Assembly (NCBI GenBank): GCA_003117195.1
Contig: BDSI01000023.1
Span: forward strand, 372,001-436,000
Length of the DNA stretch: 64,000 nt
DNA from: Eudorina sp. 2006-703-Eu-15
Taxonomy: Eukaryota; Chlorophyta; Chlorophyceae; Chlamydomonadales; Volvocaceae
Direction of reading: 5' to 3'
Positions 23,307-36,248 of the stretch are shown here, piece after piece. The translations under genes were made by a program, and so were the position numbers. The notes under the pieces are model-generated. The model had not been told where the DNA came from and did not search any database. It saw only the letters and a list, made by a program, of their open reading frames with translations. The first letter of the stretch is position 1, and each line of letters starts with the position of its first letter.

Positions 23307-26300
23307 ATGTTCCCTGGAATGCCTGGTGGCGCTGGGGGTGGGGCGTTCGATTTCTCGGCGCTGCAGTCTGCCTTGAACGTAAGGCACAAAGCAATTTACT
23401 CTTTAGATTTGACTCGCTTGAGTCTTCCAGCGCGGCTCGCCAGCGGTTGGTGGAAGTGTCCAGTAGATGACCGCCGTCGTTCATCTCGTTGGCTTTACCA
23501 CAGGATCCGTCCATCAAGCAGATGGCTGAGCAAATTGCGAGCGACCCCTCATTCAAGGAGATTGCAAAGCAAATGCAGGAGAGCTTCGGTGCCATGATGG
23601 GCGGTGGTATGGGCGGTATGGGAGCTCCGGGCGGCGAGGCGCGTGCTGCGCCCGCAGGTGGGTGTACTGAAATCATGTACAAGAATATAATAAATTGGAG
23701 CCGGCAGATCTAATTCAATTGTAGCATTGTCCTTGTGCGCGTGCTTCGCACAGGAATGCCGCCGGGAATGCCACCGGGAATGGGTATGGGCGGCATGCCC
23801 CCGGGCATGTTCCCACCCGGCTTTGACCCTTCAAAGTATATGGAGGCGATGCAGAACATGTTCCAGAACCCTGGCTTCATGCAGATGGCGGAAAAGCTGG
23901 GCAAGACTATTATCGAGGTGGGGGCCCCGTGCCGTGGGACGATCGAAGGTTGCGAGAAGTTGCTGTTAAGGACCATCCGTGCGCCACGATCCATCTACAG
24001 CACACACCGTAGAAGACACACTGCAGCACCCATGCTACAGCACACACGTAGCTGCTGTCAATGCTATAAGCACATGCTTCGAATTCAGCCACTTGTCGGG
24101 CGTCGCATCCTCCTGGATTTATGATGAAGCCCCTCAGCTATCGGGTTCGCGTGAAGTGTCTTTTGTCATGTATAATCGGGCGGCCCGGCGGTGCAATAGC
24201 ATCATTGGCTAAATGTGTACGGCTCGGCCCGTCGACCAGCCGGGATCTGACAGTGCAGCTGGCTGCGGAGTGCGTCCCTTAGTCTGTGATGCCGCTCTTA
24301 TTCCGGTGTTGCCCGGTTTGATTGCCACCCCACCATGCAGGCGGATCCCAACATGGCCAATATGATGAAGGCCATGCAGGATCCAGAGTACAAGACGAAG
24401 GTGGAGGATGCGTTGAAGGGCCTGAAGGACGACCCGGAGCTCAAGCCGATCCTGGAGGAGCTGGAGAAGGAGGGCCCGGCCGCCATGATGAAGTGAGTTG
24501 GTGGTGCTGGCAACTGCTGAGTGCTGGGTGCCTCGGCGGGTGCGTACACGTGCGCCGTTTTGCTACGACAGCTATGGCGACGATGTGTTGTGGGTAAACG
24601 GCAGAACATTCGGTTCATAATTGTTGTGCATACGCTCAGGGTTGGTCGGGCGGGTTTCGCCGCTGGGCACACGCTCAGCAGGACGATATGCAGGATATGG
24701 CAATTGCGACAGGGACAGAAAATGGCACGCTGTTGCCCACATATCTTTCAAAGGTTGGAGCGCCAGGTCATTTCAGTCTGGTGCAGACAGATGACCTTGA
24801 GAGGGGTGTACGCTGTTTAACTTGTATGCAACGTCATACAAGCCTGTTCCTGCCGATACAAGGCCCCCCTTAGCCCTGACTCACAATGCCCTATGCGCCC
24901 GGGTGCCGCGCATCTTCAGGATGTGGAACAACCCGGAGGTGCTGAGCAAGCTCGGAAAGGCGATGGGCGGTGTGTTCGAGTTCCCAGGCGCGCTCGAGGC
25001 TGGCGAGGGCGAGGAGGGCGAGGGCGAGGAGGGCGAAGGCGCGGTGGAGGAGACGGTGCACGGAGCAGCGAGCGCCGGTGAGCGAGGCCTTGCGCATGTC
25101 ATTGTTGTCCAGTGTCCAGTTAATCTATTGGGCGTTGTTGACGACCCTAGGGGAACGCTGATTGGATGTACGTTGTGAGTTTGTCTTCGGAGCCGTGGAT
25201 GTCTTGACAGCGGCATGCACCCAGTAGACCATGCTGCTCAGGGCGGTCCGCATCACCCAACTGAGTAGTGATGTCCTCCACGAGGGTCGGGATCAGGGTT
25301 TTGTTGGACCTAATGTAAACGTGTGAGGGATGCTTGACCGGTCCGGCTGACTGCGGACCAGGTTCGTTGACACGCGCATCCTTAGGAATAGATGCACACG
25401 TGTAATTGTTTGCGGCTTGTTGGCAAAGGACGAGTAATGCGTGCGTGCGCTGTACTCACCTGTCTTCCTTCAACGTGTGCTGCTGCCCCCGACGTCGACG
25501 TCAGGTGATGTGGAGCTGCTGAAGAAGCTGGTGGCGGAGGGGGCAAACGTGGACGAGGCGGATGAGGAGGGGCGTACAGCACTGCACTTCGCCGCCGGTT
25601 ATGGCGAGATCGATTGCGTCAATGTGCTTATCGAGGCCAAGGTGGGGCATCGGTCGGTCGTGGGGGTGGTGGCACCGGGCAGCGGTCAGGCACGTCATCG
25701 GGTGCTGCGTTGCCAGGACCGGTGGCGCTCGTAATTGTATGATCATCGAAGCTGCCTGGGTTCACGGGCGCCATGGGTAGATAGGATTTGCAACGTCCAG
25801 TTGTGCACACTCAGGAGCTTTTGCCCTGATCGTCGGCATTGTCGGTTTTTTATTGGACTCTGTACTACCGGTCTTTCCGACTGTAGCCCAAGGGTTTTGA
25901 GAGGTTGCCGTACGTACCCGTCCTGTGTACATGTTGACCGTGCGGCATTGACGGCCTTGGTGACTGTTCCTTGCCACGTAATGCCCCACCACAGGCCAAG
26001 CTCGATGCCGTCGACACCAACCAAAACACGGCGTTGCACTACGCGGCGGGCTACGGCCAGGTGGAGAGCGTCAAGATCCTCCTGAAGAGGTGCGCTGGGT
26101 GCCTTGTGATTACAGCTCGATCGGGCCGCCGTGGTGCCGTATTAAAGCCCATGGTTATCTGTGTTACGTTTTTCTTGGGACGTGTGTGTGCAGCCACCAC
26201 GAATGGGGTTTTGATGGATCGTCCTGAAACATTTGGTTTGGGCTGCCGACGCGATGCCCTTTATCCGACCCGGAAAACACACTTGAGAGGTCCTGTGGTC

Positions 26301-26515
26301 TCTTTTGCTGCCGACGCTCCTGCGTGATGACGGTCGTGATGCCTTTCCCTGACTATCCTCGTTTTCGCAGCGGAGCCGACCGCACGGCGAAGAACTTGGA
26401 CGGCAAGACCGCCCTGGAGGTGGCCGAGCTGAACGAGCAGGCGGACGTGATTGCGGCGCTCAAGGATGGGGCAGAGGAGAAGGAGGAGAAGGAGGAGAAG
26501 AAGGAGAATAAGTGA
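23307..26515 (+). CDS. AKR2: AKR2-type ankyrin-repeat chaperone for chloroplast outer-envelope proteins
   Basis: AKR2 is a cytosolic factor that binds tail- and signal-anchored chloroplast outer-envelope proteins and delivers them. Eight exons with closing phases: 23307-23378, 23504-23657, 23754-23917, 24341-24492, 24920-25077, 25505-25641, 25995-26089 and 26371-26515; 358 residues, close to the plant length. The N-terminus reads [11 protein letters not shown] then [17 protein letters not shown]. Met/Gly/Pro-rich spacers and two Sti1/DP-like helical blocks follow ([38 protein letters not shown]), then [15 protein letters not shown]. An acidic linker leads into three or four C-terminal ankyrin repeats ([49 protein letters not shown]). 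It ends in a charged [10 protein letters not shown] tail. The order of blocks is exactly that of AKR2A/B. Confidence 0.95.
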
Positions 26516-26965
26516 GCGCCAGGTGGCGGTCAGGCGGAGGCGGATAATGACGTTTACGCGAGGGAGCTGCTGTGACGAGATCGGATGGTTTCCGGTATGT
26601 CTCCGAGCGTGGGGTGTGTCTCGCGTGGAGTGGGCATTTATAGTGACTGGGTAGGCAAGTGAAAGGAGTCGCTATGGGACATGGATCGTACTGCTGCACA
26701 GGGACGTTGACCAAGTTGACTTGCAAGGGCGTTCTGCCGTACACGGGTGATGCTTTGGAAGCGGTGCACACGGGATGCCGGATTCACCTCCATGAGTTAT
26801 CTGACAACGGGAGGTCTGTGTGCCGCACTGACAGCATGCATGGCGCGAAGGTTTGCGCGATATGGGCCGAGGTGTCTGTACCAATATGGACGCAACCTGC
26901 ATGGGTAGCGGTTTGCTCTGATTACGGTGACAATGACTGCTCATCGTTTGGTCCAAACACTGTGC

Positions 26966-26970
26966 TGTAA
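26966..26970 (+). terminator. TGTAA poly(A) signal of AKR2
   Basis: TGTAA about 450 nt past the AKR2 stop, a normal distance for long algal 3' UTRs. Use is inferred. Confidence 0.45.
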
Positions 26971-28822
26971 TGCGACTAAAGGAGCGGATGGCATTGATGT
27001 GTGTTCGGGGCCCAATCGCACGCTGTGACCGTGCGCATCAAGGCAGCACAACGCGTCCAGAAGTGACAGCTTATTGCGCTTCTCAATGGGACGTCCGCCC
27101 AGCGTACAAGACTTGAGTCGTCGCTACTCATGCTCGCGAAGTAACAACTCTGCGGATGTACACCAGCCAGTTTGTACCCCTATCCACAGTTCTAGCTGGT
27201 ACAACGATGGATTTGCTCCCCAGCTCTCAGTGACTCTCAGCGTGTAGGTACCCCTTGCCATGGGTGTCGCGCGAAGGGCCGGTGCATATCGGCTAGGGCA
27301 GTTGCCCCTCAGCCAACCTCGAATTTACAACCGTTTCTGACCTGCCGCACCCCGGCGCATTGGGTCCTTCAAGAGGCGCAATACTTAACGTTGGGCTCAA
27401 TCAAGACGATCATGCATCACGTGGTGCTTCGCCGCAGAGCTATCAGTCTATCAGGGTCCACCTGCACCGCCACAACCCACAACTGCTGGGTGCCGTGCGC
27501 CCGCGTGAGCAACACCATGCTATACCGTAACAGGTGCCGCTGCAGCAAGTGCACCAGCACATCGGTTCTTCACCCGCATCTCTACTGCAAACACGCAACG
27601 AGGGCTCCTTGCCCTACCTGCGACGGCTTGATCATGTCGCCATCGGCGGACCAAAAACGTGTCATTACCACCGCCGTCTCTGCCATCGAACGGAGTATTA
27701 GCGAGTGGGGGCCTCGCATACGGTACATGTTGTCACCGCCTCGAAACCCTCAAAACCCCGCGTGCGTCCCATGAAGCCACACCCGGGAGGGCCGCCTGAG
27801 CCTGGCCCCTCCCCACACCAGGGCTCTACGGGCATCTGCATCTCCGGGCTGCTGGGCTATGCCCCTCTGCGCGTCACGCACTCTTGCTCTGCCTGCCCTT
27901 GAAGCTCGAACATACCCGGGCGCTCCGACAACAGCAGTCCGCCGGCGAGCGAGACCAATACGGTGCCCGGTATGACACCCGGACTTGCCACAAAGTGTAC
28001 GACAACGAATCTACGCACACGTTCCGCACATACCGGCGTGCCCGCCGTTCCGCAATACTGCCCACATAATACGACCCTCTGGGATATGGTACATGAAACA
28101 ATGTCAAGCTCCCTCAAGGTGATGTGGGTGCAGTGCCGGTGGAACCCCGCCCTCCCGCTGACCGAACGACGGCCCGTCCTGCCCTTCGCGGGCGGCACAC
28201 CCACCAGCCTTTCAACCGCTCCTCGCTAGTGGACATCCCCGTTCTCGGACTGCAGCCCTTTCCGTTGGTCGGACCAATACGCCCTTGGTGCCCGGCGCCA
28301 AGTGGTTCTTCCTCCGCAGCTGTTGCGCGGATGACACACAAACCAGTGCACTACACACTACATGCACATTAGGGTTTAGTGCCTTTCGGCACGCAAGTGT
28401 AGCCCAGACCGAGTCCATGCCCGCCAAGTGCCTAAGGACTCCAAGGCCTGTCCGCCGGCCTCTATGATGTTGGTCTGTGCTTCTGCTTCAATCTTCTGCT
28501 CTTCAGTGCCTGCTCTACTCTCCTTGAACTCTCCTTCAAAAAACAATTTCCTCGTGGGTGTTGCTGCCCAGCTAACTGCGCCACCTCCAACCCGACATAT
28601 GCGCCGGGCCCACCCTGGAGGGGCTCAAAACACCGACGGGAACGCGCAGAAACATAACCTACATTACGCAAGCCCTTTTAGAATGGGGCGCACCCCGAGC
28701 AACGCCTTCCACTCGCCACTCTGCGCGACTCAGCACACATGAATACGCGATAACACGCCTTTGATAGCAGCAGCGGAGTGTGCAACGAATACGGCACCTC
28801 TTCCCGCACAAACGCGCTCGGA

Positions 28823-28827
28823 TTACA
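28823..28827 (-). terminator. TGTAA poly(A) signal of Rieske oxygenase copy A
   Basis: Minus-strand TGTAA about 225 nt past the stop at 29052. Use is inferred. Confidence 0.45.
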
Positions 28828-29051
28828 ATGTAGAAGCACCCTGGTATTAATCCTGCAGAATGCATTAATTTATACGAGGACCTATCTTCCTGTACAATGA
28901 ATCAAGTGCATCAGGGTGACTATCCGTGACACGATGTTGCAAGGGACCACATGAAGTCGGTCCCTGCCGGCCGGGCTAACATCGCGGTCTCTTTCACCAG
29001 TTGCCCGACTGTAACAGCCTCCGCCGGACGCACTGCTGTTGAGGGCAACGA

Positions 29052-32000
29052 CTACAACGTCGCGGGATTGTTGGCGAACCCCGCAAAGCCGCCCTTGCGG
29101 CGCCACTGCGGCGCGCCGGACACGAACCGCTCCTCGCGGAACGACCACCCCTGGACCGCCGCTGCCACCAAACCCAGACAGCCGGCCAGGGCGCCGGCCA
29201 GCGGGCCCCACCCGCCCACGGCCGCGACGCCTTCCGGCCGGGTCGCCGCCACCACCGCCAGCGCCACCGCCGCGACCGCCGCCAGCCCCGCCGCCGCCGT
29301 GAGTGCCGTACACACTGCCGTCACCAGCTTCATGCCCCGCTGGCACACCGCGCAGTGCCGAACATGCCGCTCCTGCCGGGACAGGATCTGCTCCAGGGAC
29401 AGCTCCTGGGCTGGCCAACTGCTGTACGTGGGCCCGGTCTGTACGGCAGGTTGCCGCCCCCACAGGCTTTCCGGATACCCCGCCTTTCGCAGCCACGAGT
29501 TCACGGCAGTCACACCCACGTCCGCCTTGCTGTTGAGGCGGTAATCGCGGGCGGTCAGTCCCGTGCTCCGCATCAGGCTCTCCTGCCTGCAAGACGCGAG
29601 CGGAGGAAATCCTTTAAATGACGTGACGTAACACCGGGAAGCCAAGCAAACAAATATCGCATACGAACAAGGAGTCCCGGACTCGGTGGCTTTCCAACAA
29701 GATCTTTGTCTAAATGCTGTGGCTCGCAGCGGGCCGAGTATCTGCATGTCTTTTGCACTTTAACAAAGGGCCCATGCCCGAGAAAGCTGCCACGGCTGCT
29801 GCCGAGGGGGCTGATGCCCACACCCGTCATGCTTTTCCCACTGTCCCACACAGCGCCGCACCGCCTCTTCATCGTCATCCCCGAGCCGCGCTGCCAGGCT
29901 GTCCGCTCGCATACCCCAATGCTTGTACGTCGTGCCGTAATGTGCAGTACTATGCCGTTATGTGCAGTACCATGCTGTAATGCCAGGCACAGACGCCTTC
30001 TCGCCACCAGCCCGGTGGCTGCGCCGCAGTGCCCAGCAGCACATGGGCTGCCCAGTGGGAGACCGACACCACGACACCACGAGGCCCTCCGAATTCAACC
30101 CCGCGCCCGAACCCTCGGGGCGCTCACGCAAACGCATAAACGACCAGTGCAGCCCACACACCACCGCCACATCCCGCCCGGTCACTCACTTGCACATCAT
30201 GAGCACGTCCTGGTCGGCGAGCAGCTGTGTCCCGAACAGCCAGTGCGGGATGACACCCTGGAGCCGGCCGAGGAAAGAGCGCGGCCGCTCCGACTCCCCG
30301 GCAGCCTGGGAGGTCGTCGTCCCTGCCGCCGCCGGAGCGGGAGCCGCCACCGCGTGCTGGCCGCTGCCGGGGGCGGCTGGGGACGCTGAGGCCGCTTGAG
30401 GAGATGCTCCGCTGCCGCTCGGCGGCTGAACCTGCGGAGAGTGATGTTGTTGCTCCTGCTGCTCCTGCTTGGCTGCACCCCGACCGAAGCCCGCCTTGAA
30501 GTACACACGCGCCACACCCGGTCTCACGGGGACGGCCATGGTGCACAACATCATGCGGCTGCCGCTGGGCAGGTCGTAGAAGACCCTGCAGCCGCAGGCG
30601 TATGCACCGGCAAGCAAAGGCCGCAAGAGGTGCGTCACCAACGGGAAGGTCGGCCAAGTTCTATGCCGTGCAGGCACTCACACAAGGCCGCACAACGGTT
30701 GGCTTCGGGCATTGTCAATCAATAGGCCGCCGAACAAAGCCATTCCTATCAATGGCGCCTCTCTAACGCTCCGCGGCTCCTAACGGGTTGTTACCGGGAC
30801 GGGGAAAGCCCACAAAAAGCGTCATCCAGAAAACACACTGTCTCAGTGCGTGTGATATTGCTGCAATAACACGACCTAGCCCTGCGGCGCTGCACGCGGC
30901 CACCGTACTTGGTGATGAACGGCGGCAGGAAGGCCCTCTCCGCCTGCATGCCCTTGTTGCGGGTCTCGTACGCGCCGTGACGCCACCGGAAGCCGCCCTG
31001 CAGCTCCACCTTGTCCGCGGGGGGGCCCTCCAGCGGCAGCGCGTGCGCGGCTTGAAAGGAACCGACTGCGGGAACGAAGCGCACCGTGGTCGGCGTTTAG
31101 CTTCAATGGTGCCCTAGTTCGCTAACAGCGGGGTGCCTGTACGGCCAACTCGCCGTGGACTGGGGCTGATCCCCAAAACGGGACGTTTTCTCACTGGGAG
31201 TGGGGGCGCGATGCGCATCTTGCACTTTGACCTTTCGCCTTGGTTTCGCAGGTTACCTTTGAAATAATGGTGTGGCAGGCGGCAACGACAGCAAACCGAT
31301 ACCGGTATTAATCTGATCCGCTCTCGATTGCGCCCAATAACCCGGCAGACCACAAGGCTCAACGAGCTGTGGGGTTGCATTCCTGGCTCGACTCGCAATC
31401 TCTCGAATGCCGTGGTCAATCAGGTTGACGGTCAAGCAGGTTGACGGTCAAGCTGTGAAACCCAACAATGGGATGGTCTCTGCGCTGCAATCTCCCTGGC
31501 CAACCAGACAGCGGAGATACAGCTGAGTCCGCCACCCACCTCCCTGGTGCAGGTAGTTGGCGTGAGTCGGGTCCATGCTCTGCTCCACCCAGAACCTGCC
31601 GGGGAGGACCACGGGGCCACACGGGCGGGACGTCGGGGTCCGACCGCCACCTCGCCTTCGGCGCACGAATGTCACACGCTGGCTGGCCTTGACCTCACCC
31701 GCACCTCACGCAGGCCGGCGTTGACGCGTGCATGCCGGAGGCGGACGCGCCGGCTCGCGGAAGTAATTTAGGCTCCCCCCCAGGCCATCAGGAAGGCCCC
31801 GCCCAGGCCTCCGGATGCAACCCCGGTATCGGCGCCCCGGCGTGGCTCAGGGGCAGCCCTTTGGGTCGGTCGAGACCGCGGTGTTGGCATGTCCCCCGGG
31901 ACATCACACCACACCACATCGCATACTGTCGTTCCACATCACACACACACACACACACACACACATGTCGTTCTTCGCAAGCCGTACGACTTTTGCCGCC

Positions 32001-33881
32001 TTACGTATGCATCAACGACGCCGCACTCCATCCCCTTTGCTGCCTTGGCATGCACGCTCTTTCGCTCGCACACATGATTACGTTCTTTCGCATCGTTCCG
32101 GATCGTCTTCGACGGTGCTGACTTTTGCTTGCAGGTGGGTAACAACGAGAGGATAGCACGCACGCACAGCATTGTGGTGTGAGTCTGTGTGGCCAAGGCA
32201 GCCGACCCGCACCAGCTGGTATTCTTCCGCGACGCCGCGACAACAACAGCGCGCCAAATCGACACCGTTCTTCCGACACCGCAGCCTTTTGTTTATTATA
32301 CAGGTCGGGCAATGGGTATATTATCTGCGCATACGGGCAAACTATTGGGCGCCACTTGGCCCCTTGCATGTCACGCACTCCTGGTCTGCCTACTGAAATA
32401 ACACACCCTCTCGGCAGTGCAATTCAGTGCGATGTGGCGCAGTGTGGCGCACGTGACGCAGCACTCGCATGCGCTGGCGCCATCCATTCTGATTGATGCC
32501 TCTCGACAAGCCACCTGACACTAGCGCCCAACTCACGGATAGTCCGCGGGTAGCTCGTTCATGATCCAGTCGAAGCCCGCCGGGTCACTGTTCAGCCCCA
32601 GCGGGGGCTTGGGCGCGACCTCCATGGCCGCTAGACCCTCCTTGCTAGCGTCGAGCCAGGTGAAGAGGACTCCGTCAAGCTCCAGGGTGGGGAAGGTGGT
32701 GACGCAGGAGCGCTTGCTGGTGCAGGCGGTGGCCGCGGCCCGTGGGTCATTGGTGAGCTGCGGCCGAATGTGGGGCGGGCGTGTTGCGGAGGGAGGTGGC
32801 TTGTGGCGGTGGCAAGGTTGAACAACACGTCACCGCCAAGGCTGGAGGGTGGACAAGCTAGCTTGCTGATTTGTAAGAATGTCAGTTGCGTTAGACATTC
32901 TCACAAATCAGCTAGCTATCTGGGACTAACTCAAACGCAGTATCGCAGGGCGAGTCAATTTGCATAAACATCACATCTGTCAAAACTCAAACCCCAAAGA
33001 AACCACCCACGCGTCGTGTGCCACTCGCCCACTCCGTCTAGCCGCCCTCCTCTCCCTCCTCGTCCCCCCGTTCCCCTCTCCCTCCTCACCTGCGGCACCT
33101 TGGTGCACGCGCCGCCCTCGTTGAACTCCCAGCCGTGGTACGAGCACGCGATGCGCGTGCCGCCCGCCTCCAGCCGCCCCTCGGACAGCGGCGCCAGGCG
33201 GTGCGGACACATGTCCCGCATCACCACCCAGCCGCGCGCCGCGTGCCGCCACACCACCAACGGCTGACCCAGCAGCATCACGGGGCTGGGCCGGGAGGGG
33301 TCCAGGGTGGGGAGCGGTGCCACCGGGACCCAGTTCCGCTGCCACACGTACGGCTGGGACGGCTGTTGCTGCTGCTCGGGGCCTGCTGTGCTCTCACCAA
33401 GGGCTGTAGCTGACGGGTTATCAGTCGGTTGATGCATGGTGGTGGTGGCCGTGTGGGCTCCATCGGTCATGTTTGCAGGAGGGGCCGCTGTGGGAAGAAG
33501 CGCATCGGCACCGAACGGCAACACACTCAGCGGGGCAGGGTGGGGTGCGGTGGGCTGTCACCCTGCACGGCGGAGCGCTGGTTGGCGGTGATGGGCGCAC
33601 GGGACCACACGTAAAACGTGCAGGTCGAAATGACGAATCCCGAGAAATAGAATATTGGCTTGCAGGTCGTGCCGATACGTGCGTGCCTGGCGGTTGCATC
33701 ACTCGCGCCACTCACCGGTGCTTGCGAGCTTGGCTCCGATACCAACAGCCACAGCTTGAGCGATTGCGCAAGTCGGTTTCCGTGCGCCTGAGAGTCTCGT
33801 GACGCGGGTTCCTTTGATTTGTGCTCTGGATAGCTGGCAGTATTTGCCGCGTTGAGCGGCGTGGCTACTGAGCAGCGCCAT
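29052..33881 (-). CDS. Pheophorbide a oxygenase-like Rieske monooxygenase, copy A
   Basis: PAO/ACD1-family enzymes are plastid inner-envelope or thylakoid Rieske monooxygenases; PAO itself opens the pheophorbide a ring in chlorophyll breakdown. Seven exons with closing phases: 33881-33716, 33487-33090, 32757-32537, 31595-31540, 31065-30909, 30585-30190 and 29586-29052; 642 residues. Exon 1 is a basic, Ser/Ala-rich transit-peptide-like sequence. Exon 2 holds YVWQRNWVPVAPL and the Rieske 2Fe-2S ligands CPHRLAPLSEG and CSYHGWEF. Exon 4 holds the mononuclear-iron motif DPTHANYLHQG (D-x2-H-x4-H). Exon 6 has a Gln/Ala/Ser-rich insert. Exon 7 carries the family's C-terminal CxxC (RHCAVCQRG) and two hydrophobic helices. 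The exact substrate (pheophorbide a or another tetrapyrrole) cannot be told from sequence alone. Confidence 0.92.
29079..29560. repeat. Near-identical 3' block shared with oxygenase copy B (36267-36745)
   Basis: Most of the last exon, from the ARDY region through the CxxC and both membrane helices, matches copy B at nearly every base by eye. The last few codons and stop differ (ends NNPATL here, LGRKS in B). Confidence 0.9.
31940..31964. repeat. (AC)n microsatellite in an intron of oxygenase copy A
   Basis: About twelve AC units in the intron between exons 3 and 4 of copy A. Confidence 0.9.
32856..32917. repeat. Imperfect inverted repeat (hairpin) in an intron of oxygenase copy A
   Basis: Left arm 32856-32883 and right arm 32894-32917 pair over about 24 bp around a 10-nt loop, with one mismatch and a 4-nt bulge. 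Cores are TGATTTGTAAGAATGTC and GACATTCTCACAAATCA. It lies in the intron between exons 2 and 3 and has no counterpart at the same place in copy B. It could be a small transposon relic or a stem-loop RNA. Confidence 0.8.
33086..33307. repeat. Near-identical Rieske-exon block shared with copy B (39696-39917)
   Basis: Only a few base differences over about 220 bp covering the Rieske centre, plus similarity in the adjoining pyrimidine-rich intron end. Confidence 0.88.
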
Positions 33882-36248
33882 TCGTAAAACGAACCAGAAC
33901 GATGAGCACCCAATGAAGTAAAACTTTAACGTTGTAATAAATATATCCTGTAAATTGATACAACCTTAGCGCAAAGGCTTCGAACACAATGAAGGCTGCA
34001 GCAAACTGCAGCGTGTAGACACGGTTGCAACCAGATCACAACAGAAACGTAAGGTGGAATTGAGTTACTACTATACAATGAGAGTGGCCAACGTCGTTCA
34101 ACGGTCCAGGTGCTCCGCGACGATTCATGACGGCCTCGGACGTACCGTACAACTTTGAAAGGAGGATGTAAACACCCGAACCTATCCATTTTATGCTGTT
34201 TTAGGACTACTCAGTCATAGCGCCGACAGGTCCCCCCCTCCATTTCGTGAGTACGGCTGGAGGGTGTCGAAGGGTCTCCCTTATTTGAGATCATCGGTAG
34301 TGCTCATATGACCGCTCGCATGACATGGACAAATGCCAAGTTTGATCAGCACCGTTCAGACCCGGGTAGAACCTCCGCGTCAGATCAGCGACACGCGTAT
34401 GCCAAGACGAGACGAGGACCATGCCTGCAGTCGACCTACGGTATCTGATCCAACAGCCTGCGTGTAGCCCATAGTTTGATGTGCAATGGTCCTTAGCACG
34501 TCGGTGTGTTAAACGACACATGAAATTGCGTTGGGCTTGCGTCCTGGTGCGTCCCAAGCTAGAGGACGGTGACATCGGAAAGAAAAGAGGGACAAGCGGT
34601 ACGGGGGTTGAGGATGCAACACCGACCGCTGCGGGGTGCAAAACCCACCTGCACCCACGAGCGAGCTCCACAACTGGCGAGAAGGCAAACTACAGCGCTC
34701 TTAACTACCTGTCCGGGCATGTCATGATGTATGACAACCTCCACGCTACGCAGCCATCATGGCTCGCCCCCGGTGGCGGCTGCGCTTTCCCCCCATGCAC
34801 GGCAGCCGCAATTGGGAGCGGTTGGTCTCGGCTGACATTCCGGCAGGTGATTCCAGCGCCGTCAGGCTGCTCAGGGCAAGGAAAGAAGGGCTATTGACGC
34901 GGTGAAGAATGCACCAAGACAGAAAGATGACAGACACCGTACAAGTGAATGCAGCCTGCGGCAGTCAAGCAGCACCCGGTACATGCAACGCAAGGAGGGA
35001 CGGGAGGTCTGCTTCTGAGCGGGTCAGCCGGTCCTCCGTGAACAGGCTGACACAGCGTTGAACGAGTTGGTGTGCACACCTCGCTCTTCTCTGAAGTACC
35101 AACCTGCATTACGGTGCTGGGAGCGCCCTGTCAGCCGTCACCACCCGCCACTCCCTTAGCAGACGCGGCACACTGTTGCGTGTCTCGCACACAACAATGT
35201 AAACAAGCTGAGAGCAAGCGCTTCCTACAGGCAGCGCGCGCCCGACAGCAGAAAATGGCAAGACACGATCCGTACGGCAACCGGATCCCAGAAGTGCGGC
35301 GAAATGTCAGTTGCTTACCCGCCAACAGTTAGCTAGCGCACACGTGGGCATCTTGCTTCCGCAACCAACCGTTGCACGAAAACGTGGTACGGACGGACAT
35401 CAACAATTCAACCGACAGCAAATTTTACATGCACGAGTCGCCGAATCTGCGTGTCTGCGTGGGCACGAAGGGAAGCACCAAGGCTCGCACGGGTATGGCA
35501 TGAGCCGCTGCTCGGTGGTGCTCATGCATCATTGCCACGCTTCGCCAAATCATTCCTGTGATTACTTCCCCTCAACGCTCCGACGCAAACATCCAAGGGA
35601 TGCACTTCCGCAGACCCTATCCGGTCCTACACCAGGGCCCGTTTCCCCGCTTCTCCGAGCAAACATTTCCATTGTTCACCGATAACCGATAATCTGATAT
35701 AAACACCCGTTTGCTCCTCTGCTAGGGTGGCTGATGGTACAGGTACCGTACTGTTCTTTACTGTACGCAACTGTACGGTACTGTACGGTACTGTACGGCA
35801 ATCTTCAGTTGACCCGCTATCATCAGCCGGACGTGACCTCCATGTATCCGTCCAGAAGCAAGTGACCGCCGCCGGACGATCGCATCATCGCGTTCTCGGG
35901 CACTTGGGGACACACCTGGAGCCGGGGAGCAGGAGCGGCGAACCCGCCGCCTGCCGCAGCACGAGGCGGCGAGGCCCCAGCAGGTAGCTGCGGGACCAGG
36001 CCCCGCGGCCAAGGCGCCTTTAGGGCCGCCTTTCATACCATACCTGAGCGTGCACCCTACGCCCGAGGTTACCCCCATTGTCCTGCGAGGGGGAACCGCA
36101 ATGCCCCGCGTGATTGCCTCGCCGGTACTTCACCCGCTCAGGCCGGTCACCGGCCTATCCGTGTATTGCAGCACCCGTTCCAGCCACGACCGCAGTGGGG
36201 TCTCATGCAGGAAGTAGGGACTATTAGCACGGTGTGGGGTTCAGCGCT
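33882..36248. other. Gene-poor stretch between the two oxygenase genes
   Basis: About 2.4 kb: promoter side of copy A (AT-rich near 33910-34080) and 3' side of copy B. Short TGTACGGTAC-type repeats occur near 35755-35800. Frames such as plus 34481-34897 show nothing recognisable. Confidence 0.45.

Larger units (their letters stand above)
26516..29051. other. Gene-poor stretch between AKR2 and the first Rieske oxygenase gene
   Basis: About 2.5 kb with the AKR2 3' UTR at the left and the oxygenase 3' UTR at the right. A short acidic coil-like frame on the minus strand near 28560-28450 (reads EEQKIEAEAQTNIIEA) is open, but I found no convincing neighbouring exons or start. Nothing else is supportable. 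Confidence 0.45.

Noticed and set aside
28450..28560. Minus-strand acidic coil-like frame (EEQKIEAEAQTNIIEA)
   Set aside because: Suggestive composition, but no start, no stop-to-splice structure and no recognised family, so it was not called as a gene.
28990..29580. Plus-strand frames of about 200 codons over both oxygenase last exons (also 36166-36746)
   Set aside because: Antisense to firm oxygenase exons; they recur only because the two exons are near-identical.
34481..34897. A 138-codon plus-strand frame between the oxygenase genes
   Set aside because: No domain or splice context; a promoter-side location upstream of copy A makes a chance frame more likely.
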